Shown here: in pieces, positions 20,841 through 29,006 of the stretch | Position numbering within the stretch: position 1 is the first letter of the stretch | Layout: the number at the start of each line of letters is the position of its first letter | Virus record (IMG/VR): IMGVR_UViG_3300009705_000053 | Location: 1 to 35,289 of that record | From: a virus | Reading direction: 5' to 3' (one strand) | DNA length: 35,289 nt | Notes under the pieces: model-generated | Told to the model about the DNA's origin: nothing | Seen by the model: the letters and a program-made list of their open reading frames with translations, nothing else | The model's database searches: none | Position numbers and translations under genes: made by a program

Positions 20841-21880
20841 GGTGTCACTTCCTCCATGATGGGCGAATGAGCCACAGTGAATTTCTTTCGAATCTCATCA
20901 GCGAAATTGGTGGTATCCATAATCGGCTTCCAGAACTCGCTTTTCATAGTGTCCGCTGCCCGACAATTACTTGGTGCAAGTTCTTTCTTGGTCACAGGAT
21001 CGATGGGCATATACCATCCATTCTTAGGTTTGATGACATGCCCCGTTTCTAGCGCAACATCCAGCAGCCCTGACCATTTTTCAATTCCACCTTCCCATGA
21101 AACTGAAATTGGAATTTTGGACTTCTCTCGCACAAACCTCGACTTCTCCACATTGATGATGAAGTGGTATCCCTGAATCTCAGTGCCAACCTTGTCCTGT
21201 TGACGACCAATGATCCAGATGTTGTCTGCCGAATAGTATGCACCAGTACCACCACTCACGATATCTCGGGGATGCATCTTTTGCTCCTTGTATGTGTGAT
21301 TGATGGTCAGCATGGGAATGTCCTTCATCGGCAGATGGGGCGAGACAATGCGAAACAAGCTTTTGAGTTGCTTGGCCCGTGTCATGTCCGCTGCCGTGTT
21401 TTCGCCAAGAGCATCCTCGACCTCTTTCTTGGATGCAATGTTACCGATGGAGTCAATGATGATGATGACCTTTTCACCTCGCGTCAGATTGTCCAACTGA
21501 TGTGCCATATCAAACTTCAGCGTCTCGATATTCGTGATAGGTGTGTGGAGAACCCTATCCGTGTCGATCCCAAAAGACTCAAAGTATGCCTGTGGGGAGC
21601 CAAACTCCGTGTCATAGAACAATAGGACCGCATCCTTGTATTGCTTGAGGTAAGCGGATGCCATCAGAAGCGCAAATGATGTCTTGAAGTGCTTACTTGG
21701 TCCCGCCAGCATGGTGTGACCGGGAATAAGCCCCCCGTCCAATGACCCCGACAAAGCCACGTTGATCATGGGCACCGGTGTCTGTATCATGTCCTTTTTG
21801 GTGAAGAATTTAGAATCCGTGAGGATTGATACCCCCTCCACCTTGGACGCTGCTTTAAGTCTGTCGATGAGTGTTGCCAT
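20837..21880 (-). CDS. uvsX: UvsX RecA-like recombinase
   Basis: A 347-residue strand-exchange protein that forms a filament on single-stranded DNA and drives recombination-dependent replication and repair. Walker A is GPSKHFKTS (60-68), the T4 UvsX-type form rather than the RecA GPESSGKT. Walker B is VIIIIDSIGN, followed by DMTRAKQLKSLFRIV and an INHTYKEQ segment, with IVSGGTGAYYSADNIWIIGR near loop L2. It lies in a recombination and replication cluster with the exonuclease one base upstream. Confidence 0.95.
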   Translation of the reverse strand: MATLIDRLKAASKVEGVSILTDSKFFTKKDMIQTPVPMINVALSGSLDGGLIPGHTMLAGPSKHFKTSFALLMASAYLKQYKDAVLLFYDTEFGSPQAYFESFGIDTDRVLHTPITNIETLKFDMAHQLDNLTRGEKVIIIIDSIGNIASKKEVEDALGENTAADMTRAKQLKSLFRIVSPHLPMKDIPMLTINHTYKEQKMHPRDIVSGGTGAYYSADNIWIIGRQQDKVGTEIQGYHFIINVEKSRFVREKSKIPISVSWEGGIEKWSGLLDVALETGHVIKPKNGWYMPIDPVTKKELAPSNCRAADTMKSEFWKPIMDTTNFADEIRKKFTVAHSPIMEEVTP

Positions 21881-21881
21881 G

Positions 21882-22628
21882 TCAGTCCTGTTCTTCTTGG
21901 TATTTCTTGAAGTTGCAGTTATTGATTGTATAGTATCCTCCGCACTTCTTGCATTTCATCTGGTGCTGCACAGTTCCCGCTGCTGTGTATCGGGTTTTCG
22001 ACTTACCCACTTTAAAGGATGTGCATCGAGGGCAAGACCACTTTTCCCTTCCCGCCAAAACCCCGGCATGGATCTTCGGGTTGTGATACTTATGAAGTTC
22101 TCCCCAAATACGTTCCAGCAGTCTCACATCCTGTGCGCAATACTTTACCATTTTCTTCATCGACTTTTGGCAATTGTCCAAAACGATGTCCCTCCAGAGG
22201 CCAAATGATGTTTCCATCTTGCCCTCCTTAAACAAGAACTTTGCGATATAGTCAAGCCGGTTAGAGTTGAAGCGGAATCGCTTTCGCGCCAATGCGAGCG
22301 TATCGAGAGACTTCCAGATCGGAGCTGGACCCAGACCATGCTTCAAGAGGCGGGTGTTGACCCACGGAATATCAAACCGATCCCCGTTATGGGCAACGAT
22401 CTCATCTGCTTCCTGAAGGACCGGAAAGAGATCCTCCAGCATCTTTTTGTCGTCCCCTTTGTCCCACTTGAGGGTATGCACTTTCTTATCACCTTCCCAC
22501 TTGTATGCAACACAAATCACCGCAGATTCTTCAATAATGTTATTATGAGAAATTGAGATTTTGTATCCGGGTCGCCAGAAGAACCCGATACAGGGAGAGG
22601 TTTCGATGTCAAAAAATAGTCTTTTCAT
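21882..22628 (-). CDS. DEDD 3'-5' exonuclease-like protein with zinc ribbon
   Basis: A 248-residue RNase-H-fold exonuclease. Motifs: FDIETSP (Asp7 and Glu9), IVAHNGDRFDIPWVNTRLLK, and YCAQDVRLLERIW with the last Asp, forming the DEDD set that binds two metals. The C-terminal 50 residues contain CPRC and CKKC pairs, a zinc ribbon that may grip DNA. It likely trims single-stranded ends or proofreads during repair, in line with its place beside uvsX. Orthology to a T4 gene is not clear; T4 has no obvious match that I recognise. Confidence 0.8.
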   Translation of the reverse strand: MKRLFFDIETSPCIGFFWRPGYKISISHNNIIEESAVICVAYKWEGDKKVHTLKWDKGDDKKMLEDLFPVLQEADEIVAHNGDRFDIPWVNTRLLKHGLGPAPIWKSLDTLALARKRFRFNSNRLDYIAKFLFKEGKMETSFGLWRDIVLDNCQKSMKKMVKYCAQDVRLLERIWGELHKYHNPKIHAGVLAGREKWSCPRCTSFKVGKSKTRYTAAGTVQHQMKCKKCGGYYTINNCNFKKYQEEQD

Positions 22629-22664
22629 ATTTGAGGGGGGTATTTTAGCTTACTTTGGTGGTTT

Positions 22665-23114
22665 TTACAGTGTGATTTTATGATACATAACGTCTGCTTC
22701 TTTGAGAAATTCTGCCGCTCGACGGATTTCTTTGATCCAATGTGGTGGCGCATCCATGGTGGTTACCACGACTTTTTTGATCCCGGCCTGAATGATCCCT
22801 TTGGCGCACTCGGCACATACCGGAAGCGTTGAGACATAGAGTGTCGAACCCTCAAGCGAAATTCCATTGAAAGCCGCATTGTAGATGACGTTCATCTCTG
22901 CATGAACAACGTAATCATACTTAGTGGGTCTTTGGTTGCGTTCAGGCGAGTCTGCAATGCCTCGGGGGAAACCATTGTATCCCTGAGAGAGAATTGTGTG
23001 GTTCTTACCAACGACGACCGCTCCTACCTGTGTGGAGTCTTTTGACCAGCCAGCAATGTGTTGCGCCATTTTAAGGTAACGCCGATCCCATTTTTGTTCA
23101 TTTTGAGTTTGCAT
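22665..23114 (-). CDS. cd: dCMP deaminase
   Basis: A 149-residue zinc deaminase that converts dCMP to dUMP for thymidylate synthesis. HAE at 71-73 supplies the zinc ligand and catalytic Glu, and PVCAECAKG carries the other two ligands (Cys100, Cys103). GAVVVGKNHTILSQGYNGFP and ADSPERNQRPTKYDYVVHAE are typical of the phage and bacterial dCMP deaminase family. Starts with ATG 23114, overlapping the upstream small gene by 17 bases. Confidence 0.93.
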   Translation of the reverse strand: MQTQNEQKWDRRYLKMAQHIAGWSKDSTQVGAVVVGKNHTILSQGYNGFPRGIADSPERNQRPTKYDYVVHAEMNVIYNAAFNGISLEGSTLYVSTLPVCAECAKGIIQAGIKKVVVTTMDAPPHWIKEIRRAAEFLKEADVMYHKITL

Positions 23115-23271
23115 TTTTGATATTGGAAATTATGATTTCAAAATACTCTTTGATGTGTATACGATTTACCCGACTCACCACCTCAATCCCGTGTCTGTCC
23201 AGAAGCACCTTGAGTTCATTGGCTTTGATCATGATTTCATGTGCTGGTGGGTTCTTTCGCATTTCAATCAT
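23098..23271 (-). CDS. 57-residue hypothetical protein
   Basis: MIEMRKNPPAHEIMIKANEL then KVLLDRHGIEVVSRVNRIHI and a basic, Ile-rich end. It looks soluble and partly helical. The 3' end overlaps the dCMP deaminase start by 17 bases, which suggests coupling. No family was recognised. Confidence 0.5.
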   Translation of the reverse strand: MIEMRKNPPAHEIMIKANELKVLLDRHGIEVVSRVNRIHIKEYFEIIISNIKNANSK

Positions 23272-23301
23272 TATACGACATTCCGGGCCTCATGTAAACC
23301 A

Positions 23302-23460
23302 CTAAAGCTCAGTCTCCTTGTCTTTGGGCTTGGGAGCGTCTTCACCCTCGCCACCACAAGCCCACCACATGACGATGAAGGCGGCCCCAAGGTGAAGTGC
23401 AAGCGGAATAACCACAAAGAAGAAAACAAAGGTCAGAAAAAACGATATAGCATCGATCAT
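23302..23460 (-). CDS. 52-residue membrane protein
   Basis: MIDAISFFLTFVFFFVVIPL begins a long hydrophobic N-terminus that continues ALHLGAAFIVMWWACGG, probably one or two membrane helices, with an acidic and Lys-rich tail (EDAPKPKDKETEL). It starts one base after the stop of the gene at 23462. Function unknown. Confidence 0.6.
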   Translation of the reverse strand: MIDAISFFLTFVFFFVVIPLALHLGAAFIVMWWACGGEGEDAPKPKDKETEL

Positions 23461-23461
23461 G

Positions 23462-23746
23462 TTACTGCCCAACCTTTTCTTTCAGGAATTCCATTTCCTT
23501 TTCGACATCTTCTTCAGTGAGATGTCCATTGCTCAGGACACATTCCCACTCTTCCACCTCCTGAATGTTTCTACTATACATGGGACCAAGAAGAGCTATC
23601 TCATAAAGACCTTCCCTGCCTCCACCGCTTTGTTGGTGTTTGATCACAGAGACCTCATATCCATTCCCCAGATCGACAATGGCTCGAATTGCGTCTGCGT
23701 CCTGCATGGCGCCCATGCTCTCAAATTTTAATTCACTAAACTTCAT
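23462..23746 (-). CDS. Hypothetical protein
   Basis: A 94-residue protein: MKFSELKFESMGAMQDADAI, then AIVDLGNGYEVSVIKHQQSG, then GLYEIALLGPMYSRNI and an acidic helix (EEDVEKEMEFLKEKVG). The middle resembles small phage domains that present a beta sheet (GYEVSVIKH, YEIALLG). The start overlaps the sigma-like gene by 11 bases. Function unknown. Confidence 0.65.
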   Translation of the reverse strand: MKFSELKFESMGAMQDADAIRAIVDLGNGYEVSVIKHQQSGGGREGLYEIALLGPMYSRNIQEVEEWECVLSNGHLTEEDVEKEMEFLKEKVGQ

Positions 23747-24365
23747 TTTTAACTTGCCTTTCTTTGTTTTCTTTTAGAGTTATAAACCGAACTTCTTTTG
23801 CAATTTTCTTTCTGGCATGATAAAGCCTACTCATGACGCTGCCTATGGGGATGTTTAGCGTCTTAGCTATCTGGGCATACGTTAGGCCATCTTTGTAGAA
23901 GAGCATGGCTGTATTACGATGAGCATCTTTCAATCGACCGATACAGTCAAATGCCAAACCAGTAAGCCTCTTGTTTTCCGCCGCCTCTTCTTTATTAATC
24001 GCGTCATCACACGGGGTTTCCTTGATAGCGTTAGACTTGTCCACTAGCCTATCCAAAGAGCCGTCATCGTCGTATATCGGGACTGGCGAATTCTTGCCCT
24101 TAGACTTCCGGTACATGTCAATGTATGCCCGCTTACATGTGGTAAATCCCCAGCTTTTAATATTATCGATGATCTCGATATTATCATAGATCTTCATGAA
24201 GCAAGTATTTACGAGCGGGCCAATATCTTGTGTCGGCACCCGCATCGAGTATAAGAAGCCATAAAAATGACCACGGTAACGCTCATAAATGGCACTGAAG
24301 GCGTCGTCGTTCCCCGCTATAACCAGTGCTCGTAGATCATCGTCTGTTTGGTCTTCTAGTTTCAT
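23736..24365 (-). CDS. ECF-type RNA polymerase sigma factor
   Basis: A 209-residue sigma70-family protein with only regions 2 and 4. Region 2: FSAIYERYRGHFYGFLYSMR, then FMKIYDNIEIIDNIKSWGFT, then AYIDMYRKSK (the -10 recognition part). Region 4: CIGRLKDAHRNTAMLFYKDG, then LTYAQIAKTLNIPIGSVMSR, LYHARKKIAKEV (HTH contacting -35). A linker of about 50 residues with an acidic stretch lies between. It does not look like T4 gp55. It would redirect host polymerase to a subset of promoters. Overlaps its neighbour by 11 bases. Confidence 0.88.
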   Translation of the reverse strand: MKLEDQTDDDLRALVIAGNDDAFSAIYERYRGHFYGFLYSMRVPTQDIGPLVNTCFMKIYDNIEIIDNIKSWGFTTCKRAYIDMYRKSKGKNSPVPIYDDDGSLDRLVDKSNAIKETPCDDAINKEEAAENKRLTGLAFDCIGRLKDAHRNTAMLFYKDGLTYAQIAKTLNIPIGSVMSRLYHARKKIAKEVRFITLKENKERQVKNEV

Positions 24366-24366
24366 A

Positions 24367-24561
24367 TCAGTAGAGCTTCTTGGCGAGATTAATCAAGTCT
24401 ATGTAAGCAGTTTCGACTCTTCCCAGATCACTGATCCCATTGATTGAGTTGAGATCGCTTATCATTACAAGCACCTCAGTTTCGAGTTCATCAATCCAGT
24501 TTTGGAGTTCCGTCTGGAATTCCTCGGGGCATTCTTTGAGTATTTCGTGTCGTGTTTTCAT
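24367..24561 (-). CDS. 64-residue helical hypothetical protein
   Basis: MKTRHEILKECPEEFQTELQ then NWIDELETEVLVMISDLNSI and VETAYIDLINLAKKLY: an acidic, mainly helical protein. It is one base from the sigma-like gene and overlaps the upstream gene by ATGA. It could be a partner (for example anti-sigma) of the sigma factor, but nothing in the sequence proves this. Confidence 0.55.
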   Translation of the reverse strand: MKTRHEILKECPEEFQTELQNWIDELETEVLVMISDLNSINGISDLGRVETAYIDLINLAKKLY

Positions 24562-24869
24562 ATGGTGTTCGCCTCACACACTCGTCCTTTGTGCATAATA
24601 CAATCTGCTGCATCATGTCTCACTGCGGTTTCCCGATAATTGCTGAGATATTTCATGTTTATCCAAAGTGCAACAGAGGCATCAACCCCCCTCTCAACAT
24701 GCAGTCTGAACGAGGGTTTATGTTTTTCCCAAAGGGCATTCGCTTCGGTGCGAGTGATGAGATTGGTGTCCTCGACCATATTACCGTCACTGTAATACTG
24801 GAACGCGCAGTCTTTCGGATCGGTGTGAGGCTCCAGCCCAAGAGATTCGGGAGTTGGGTATACTTTCAT
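24558..24869 (-). CDS. Hypothetical protein, first gene of the sigma-containing operon
   Basis: A 103-residue protein with MKVYPTPESLGLEPHTDPKD, then QYYSDGNMVEDTNLITRTEA, then RETAVRHDAADCIMHKGRVC. Several Cys and His occur but no clear metal motif. A promoter at 24880-24908 lies immediately upstream and would start transcription four bases before the ATG. Confidence 0.6.
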   Translation of the reverse strand: MKVYPTPESLGLEPHTDPKDCAFQYYSDGNMVEDTNLITRTEANALWEKHKPSFRLHVERGVDASVALWINMKYLSNYRETAVRHDAADCIMHKGRVCEANTI

Positions 24870-24879
24870 ATTTTTTTAG

Positions 24880-24908
24880 AGTATGGGGGTGAGCTGCGCC
24901 TTTGTCAA
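24880..24908 (-). promoter_or_regulatory. Sigma70-like promoter for the sigma/uvsX operon
   Basis: Minus strand TTGACA (24903-24908), 17-base spacer, CATACT (24880-24885). ATG 24869 is 10 bases downstream, so the leader would be about four bases. The interval 24909-24998, between this promoter and the AEP-like gene, holds only a weak TTTCC/GGAAA hairpin and no convincing gene. Confidence 0.6.
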
Positions 24909-24998
24909 ATAAAAGATGTCTACGGCAATCATGCGGTCGTTTTTGTGTTTTTCTTCATAAGTCGTATTTCCTGCGTGGGAAATTTACTGTTATTCAGA

Positions 24999-25937
24999 CT
25001 ACGCATTCATCAGGGCATAATCAATCGCCCGTTGAGCTTCTTTGTCCCATGCTCTTCCCTGATACCAGTTTCCAGTGCTGGCATCCAGTTCTTTGCAAAG
25101 TGTGACCACATCCCCCCGGTGAATCTGGTGTCCCGCTCGAATTGCATTGCTGGCAATAGAAACCATGATGGAATACATCTTCGAATACCACCCGAAAGGC
25201 AGGTTTCCATATTCCCCCACAAGTTTCTGATTCACAAATGGGCAATCTTGCAGTCCGGTCCATGTGGCAGCGGATGGGTTGCCGAGACCCTGCCATCGAC
25301 TTTTTGCAATTTCAATTTGAATTTCATTTGGAAGACTCCCGCCCAGAGAGCTTCCGACCGTTGGAGCGGTATATGGATGCTTTCCCATCATGTCATAGGG
25401 GTTCACAATCTCCCCGGCGTTGCTGAAGATGAAATTAAACGCCCCCGGATACTGCGCCGGAACGTAATACATCCGACTCACATCCTTGGTCTGTTTGTCC
25501 CCAAGCGTATCAAATTCGGTGTTCATGGCATACCAGAAGTGTCGAATTTTATCGACTGCAACAGGAGATGTGCATGGGAACACCACCCGAAACTTTGGGT
25601 GTTCCTTTGTTGACGATGCGGTGGAATAACACACATAGTAGTATTCAGAAAACACCCTCATGGCGGCATCGAAACCCCCCTCATAATCATCAACATCAAG
25701 TGCGGCCCATCCGTTCCACTTAACCACATTATCGTTTCCCCGTGTAGACCCTGATGTGTAGGATGCCGGTGAGATCAACGGTGACCCCGGTTTCCTTTCT
25801 CCCTTCTTGGGTTTGTATCCCGGCTGTTCGCTCAGTCGATACAAAAGCCTCTCAAAACCATCGAAGGAATCGAATGACATCGAACGATGGGTCTTGTTAT
25901 CGTAGATGTTTCGGAAAAGTGTAAATGATGTCGTCAT
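24999..25937 (-). CDS. AEP primase-polymerase-like protein
   Basis: A 312-residue protein starting MTTSFTLFRNIYDNK (ATG 25937). It shows a pattern like archaeo-eukaryotic primases: NGWAALDVDDYEGG (D81xD83, motif I), CYSTASSTKEHPKFRVVFP (motif II, 103-121) and TKDVSRMYYVPAQYPG (motif III, D152xSR). The C-terminal part (KLVGEYGNLPFGWYSKMYSI, then NAIRAGHQIHRGDVV) resembles primase C-terminal helical domains. It sits one base after gp43. If active it would make primers or extend DNA at the fork. No DnaG-like gp61 primase is seen in this window. The call rests on motif spacing, so it is tentative. Confidence 0.55.
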   Translation of the reverse strand: MTTSFTLFRNIYDNKTHRSMSFDSFDGFERLLYRLSEQPGYKPKKGERKPGSPLISPASYTSGSTRGNDNVVKWNGWAALDVDDYEGGFDAAMRVFSEYYYVCYSTASSTKEHPKFRVVFPCTSPVAVDKIRHFWYAMNTEFDTLGDKQTKDVSRMYYVPAQYPGAFNFIFSNAGEIVNPYDMMGKHPYTAPTVGSSLGGSLPNEIQIEIAKSRWQGLGNPSAATWTGLQDCPFVNQKLVGEYGNLPFGWYSKMYSIMVSIASNAIRAGHQIHRGDVVTLCKELDASTGNWYQGRAWDKEAQRAIDYALMNA

Positions 25938-25938
25938 A

Positions 25939-28440
25939 TCAAATAAAGAAATCCTCCAATGTGGAGATTGGCTCTGGACTCCAGCCAATGGAGTCCAGTA
26001 TCAACTTCAGAGGGTCGAGCAGGGCTTTTTGAAATTGGAGATCATAGTTTATGTATCGGTGCAGCCCAAGCTCTTCGGGCAACTTGTCAATGAATCCAAT
26101 GACATTCTCATGGATCGGGTTAGGGAGATGTAGGTAGACGAAACGAATCTTGTCTCCATTACGGATCAGTTCGTATTTTTTATGAATCCCTGCCAGCTTG
26201 ACATGGTGGTTGAAGAGCAGCGACCCCCTCACATGCATCGGAGTCCCCTTGTCGTATATCTTCTCTGGGTTTCGGTAACCTACGACATTGGATACTCCTC
26301 GCGGGAACGCGATCTGTTCTGGTGTGAAGGCTTTAAATTCGTCTTTGAACTTTGCGATTGCGGCCTGAGTGGTCTTCTCGTCAGTCGAAATGATGATCTG
26401 AAACATCTCTTTCATGGCATTCCGGCACACCATCGGAGTAGATGCCTTCACTGCCTCGATGCCTAAGATTTTCAATTTGGGCTTCGCATACTGGACACCC
26501 TCACTGTTATGGACGTTGAGAATGTATCGCTTCTTTGCGGTCCAGATGCCACGATCTGCGATCACCTCCCGTTTCATGACCATTCGGTTGCGATAAGAAT
26601 TCATGATCTTGCAGAACCCATCAAAGCATTTCTCCAAGACTGGTTCCAGTGCCTCCGATCCCAATCTATCCAAAAACGCAACCGGATTCTTGGGGTTCGC
26701 CCTCTTGATCACATCATTCACATTCACATACACCGAATCTGTGTCAATTGCAATTACACGATCCTTGGTTTCGCCCAATGCTTCGTCAAGATAGTCATTG
26801 ATGTGCTTCTCTGCATACCGAATTACAGACTGACCTGTCAGAGTGACTCCTTCCGCGATTCTGATATCGAAATATCTGAACCAAAGATTCGCCATAGCTC
26901 CATACAAAGAGTTCAGCAGAATCTTCACTGCCATTTGCTCAGTCTCGCAACGGGCGATTTCTCGCTCAAGGGATGGGTTCCCACCTTCCACCTCTTTCCG
27001 TTGTTGGGCCTTGATCATCTTCTGCTTGATGGTGACCCGTGTATCATACAGCTCTTGAATGATCTCAGGGAGAATGCCCTGCTTGTCTTTCCGGTAGCAT
27101 GACCCATTTGCTGCCACAGAGACATCGATGTCGATCACCGGGTCCGTTGCATCCAGAACCTTGTCCGGGTTCAGACCCTCAACTCGGGTCTGTGGTATCA
27201 GGGTCTCTGGTGACATGTTGCATTGGATAATAATGTTGGGGTAAAGAGAGTTCAAATCAAAGGACATGACCCAATCATGCATCCCGGTCTGAGGCTCCTT
27301 GACATACCCTCCCGCAAATTCAGTTTTGTGATTCTCCTTCCTTGTAGGGATCGCAATATGTCTCTGTGCAAGTCTCCGAAATATGATGGAGTCCCAGATT
27401 GCAGTCGTCCCAAGGGTATCGGTGTAGTTGACCCCACCAAGGTATGCCATCGTTAGGACCAGATTGATAAGACCCACCTTGTCTTCCATCTGTTCGATTA
27501 GCTCGACATCAACAATATTGTAGTCCACGAACCTCTGGAAATCCTGCTCATAGAGCTTCTTCAAAGAACCCACATCAGTGTAGTCGAGCTTCTTGGTCCC
27601 CAGAACAACATTGGCAATATGGTCGAGCTTGTATGACTCCTGATTGCCATACTTGTAGCCAAACTTCTTAAAAAGATCAAGGTAGTCTAGTTGCTCAACT
27701 CCTCGGATATTAAACGCAAGCTGTTCCTTGCCCATCATCCTGATCATTTTCTCGTCCACCAATCGCCATGGAGAGAAGTTTTTTGCGACATGCGTCCCCA
27801 AGACCCGCGAAACCCGATTCACCAGATACGGAACATCGAAAAATCGAATGTTCCACCCACTAATGATATCGGGAGGACTCGATGCCCACCAGACCATGAA
27901 TGCCTGAAGCATTGATGCCTCATCGTGATAGTGATAATAGTCGATCTTCAGGCCAGTGGAAGATGCGTTGGCATCGTAGTCCTTCATTCCCCACACTCGA
28001 TAAACGTCCTCCTTGCTGGACTTCAGGGCGATGGTCAGGATAGATTGGTCCGCAACATCTGGATTTGGGAAGCCGTCATTGTAATCGGTCTCTATGTCCA
28101 AAAAGTAGGTCTCCACATTCTCTGGGATGAAGTCGATCTTTCCGGGGTGTTTGGATTGGATGAATGCTGCATCGTAGCGGTCGTTGCCATGTATGTTGTA
28201 TCCATCAACGCCTTTGTAGGTTTTAACAAACTCGCTCGCTTCCTTCATGGAATCGAACCGCATCTGCTCAAGAGGCTTCCCATGCAAAGATTTCCACTTG
28301 GAATGCTCTGGGTTGGTGGTCTCAAGATACAGGGCGGGCTTGTAGGAGATTTTCTCTTGAACACGATCTCCATTTGAGTCGTATCCACGGTAAAGGATAT
28401 TTTTGCCCCACTTGCAAACAGACGTATAGAAGTTTGTCAT
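25939..28440 (-). CDS. 43: DNA polymerase, family B (T4 gp43-like)
   Basis: An 833-residue replicative polymerase with 3'-5' exonuclease. Exo I is DIET (115-118), Exo III is YNIVDVELI near 307-315, polymerase motif A is DLNSLYPNIIIQ (395-406), motif B KILLNSLYGAMAN, motif C IDTDSVYVN. The C-terminus TLEDFFI looks like a sliding-clamp binding tail. Length is slightly less than T4 gp43 (898). Expressed separately from regA: a strong terminator (28461-28490) lies between, and a possible promoter overlaps the stem. Confidence 0.97.
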   Translation of the reverse strand: MTNFYTSVCKWGKNILYRGYDSNGDRVQEKISYKPALYLETTNPEHSKWKSLHGKPLEQMRFDSMKEASEFVKTYKGVDGYNIHGNDRYDAAFIQSKHPGKIDFIPENVETYFLDIETDYNDGFPNPDVADQSILTIALKSSKEDVYRVWGMKDYDANASSTGLKIDYYHYHDEASMLQAFMVWWASSPPDIISGWNIRFFDVPYLVNRVSRVLGTHVAKNFSPWRLVDEKMIRMMGKEQLAFNIRGVEQLDYLDLFKKFGYKYGNQESYKLDHIANVVLGTKKLDYTDVGSLKKLYEQDFQRFVDYNIVDVELIEQMEDKVGLINLVLTMAYLGGVNYTDTLGTTAIWDSIIFRRLAQRHIAIPTRKENHKTEFAGGYVKEPQTGMHDWVMSFDLNSLYPNIIIQCNMSPETLIPQTRVEGLNPDKVLDATDPVIDIDVSVAANGSCYRKDKQGILPEIIQELYDTRVTIKQKMIKAQQRKEVEGGNPSLEREIARCETEQMAVKILLNSLYGAMANLWFRYFDIRIAEGVTLTGQSVIRYAEKHINDYLDEALGETKDRVIAIDTDSVYVNVNDVIKRANPKNPVAFLDRLGSEALEPVLEKCFDGFCKIMNSYRNRMVMKREVIADRGIWTAKKRYILNVHNSEGVQYAKPKLKILGIEAVKASTPMVCRNAMKEMFQIIISTDEKTTQAAIAKFKDEFKAFTPEQIAFPRGVSNVVGYRNPEKIYDKGTPMHVRGSLLFNHHVKLAGIHKKYELIRNGDKIRFVYLHLPNPIHENVIGFIDKLPEELGLHRYINYDLQFQKALLDPLKLILDSIGWSPEPISTLEDFFI

Positions 28441-28446
28441 TTCCCG

Positions 28447-28475
28447 AGTGTATCACAAAAAAGGCGGGACTGCAA
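28447..28475 (-). promoter_or_regulatory. 43: Possible promoter for gp43 overlapping a terminator stem
   Basis: Minus strand TACACT (28447-28452) preceded by TGA (extended -10), with TTGCAG 17 bases upstream (28470-28475) inside the terminator stem. Six bases separate the -10 from ATG 28440. The -35 matches poorly, so this is tentative. Confidence 0.35.
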
Positions 28476-28490
28476 CAGCAGTCCCGCCTT
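28461..28490. terminator. Strong rho-independent terminator after regA
   Basis: A 13-base perfect stem (AAGGCGGGACTGC and its complement) with an AACA loop (plus strand), followed on the minus strand by a run of six T. It ends the gp45-gp44-gp62-regA transcript just before gp43. T-runs on both strands make it nearly bidirectional. Confidence 0.9.
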
Positions 28491-28506
28491 TTGTTCGATA
28501 TTAACG

Positions 28507-28959
28507 TCAGTCTTGAATGAATTCTGGATCGGGGGGTCCCGAGTCGGTTTTTCCGTTTCCAATGCTGTATTTTGCGCAGAGCCTCCACTGAGACTTGTCC
28601 TTAAACGGAATAATTTTAATGTGTCGCAGAGATGTCGTTTCTTCGGGGGTGCGCTCAAGTGAAAGCAGTCCCCAGTCGGAAAGCAGAATTGAAATCGTAT
28701 TCCTGCGCTTCAGATCATCCTGTGTGAAGGTGGAGACTTTCCCGTCCAGCTTGAACAGTTCCTTGAAGTGGACGATGAAGTATCGACCTTGTTTGTGTAG
28801 TATATGACAACTCTGGTAAAGGGCGCTGCCATCCTTGTGCGAGGCGACACCAATGCGCGTTAGGGTTTCCCGTATTTTGAGAAAATCATCAGGGTCCCCC
28901 AGCGTCACTTCCAGCATGTCAGACGGACTCCACTCGACATTTTGATCATCATCATTCAT
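28507..28959 (-). CDS. regA: RegA translational repressor
   Basis: A 150-residue RNA-binding protein that in T4 blocks translation of early mRNAs by binding near their start codons. GDPDDFLKIRETLTRIGVAS then SALYQSCHILHKQGRYFIVH and FKELFKLDGK match T4 RegA closely over this core; RRNTISILLSDWGLL continues the similarity. Its position between gp62 and gp43 is as in T4. A CATAAATA box (late-promoter-like) lies five bases before ATG 28959. Compared with T4 RegA (122 residues) this one has an extended N-terminus (MNDDDQNVEWSPSDML) and a longer C-terminus. Confidence 0.95.
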   Translation of the reverse strand: MNDDDQNVEWSPSDMLEVTLGDPDDFLKIRETLTRIGVASHKDGSALYQSCHILHKQGRYFIVHFKELFKLDGKVSTFTQDDLKRRNTISILLSDWGLLSLERTPEETTSLRHIKIIPFKDKSQWRLCAKYSIGNGKTDSGPPDPEFIQD

Positions 28960-28964
28960 GTTGT

Positions 28965-28972
28965 TATTTATG
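28965..28972 (-). promoter_or_regulatory. T4-late-like box CATAAATA before regA
   Basis: The minus strand reads CATAAATA at 28965-28972, one base off the T4 late consensus and five bases before ATG 28959. Late transcription of regA is not expected from T4 biology, so chance cannot be excluded. Confidence 0.3.
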
Positions 28973-29006
28973 GGTTACAACTTGTTCGTGATTGGTGCAT
29001 TAACTG

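Noticed and set aside
24909-24998. A short frame encoding MIAVDIFYLTKAQLTPIL upstream of 24869
   Set aside because: Only 18 residues, no ribosome-binding site, and it overlaps the promoter at 24880-24908.
24552-25613. Long plus-strand open frame of 353 codons
   Set aside because: It covers the minus-strand AEP-like gene and its neighbour. The minus-strand protein shows primase-like motifs and proper spacing; the plus-strand product has no domain pattern.
26772-26783. LDEA motif inside DNA polymerase gp43 (YLDEALGETK)
   Set aside because: A lone match in a folded, non-packaged enzyme; it shows that the motif alone is not proof of cleavage, so I rely on repeated sites between modules plus leader peptides.
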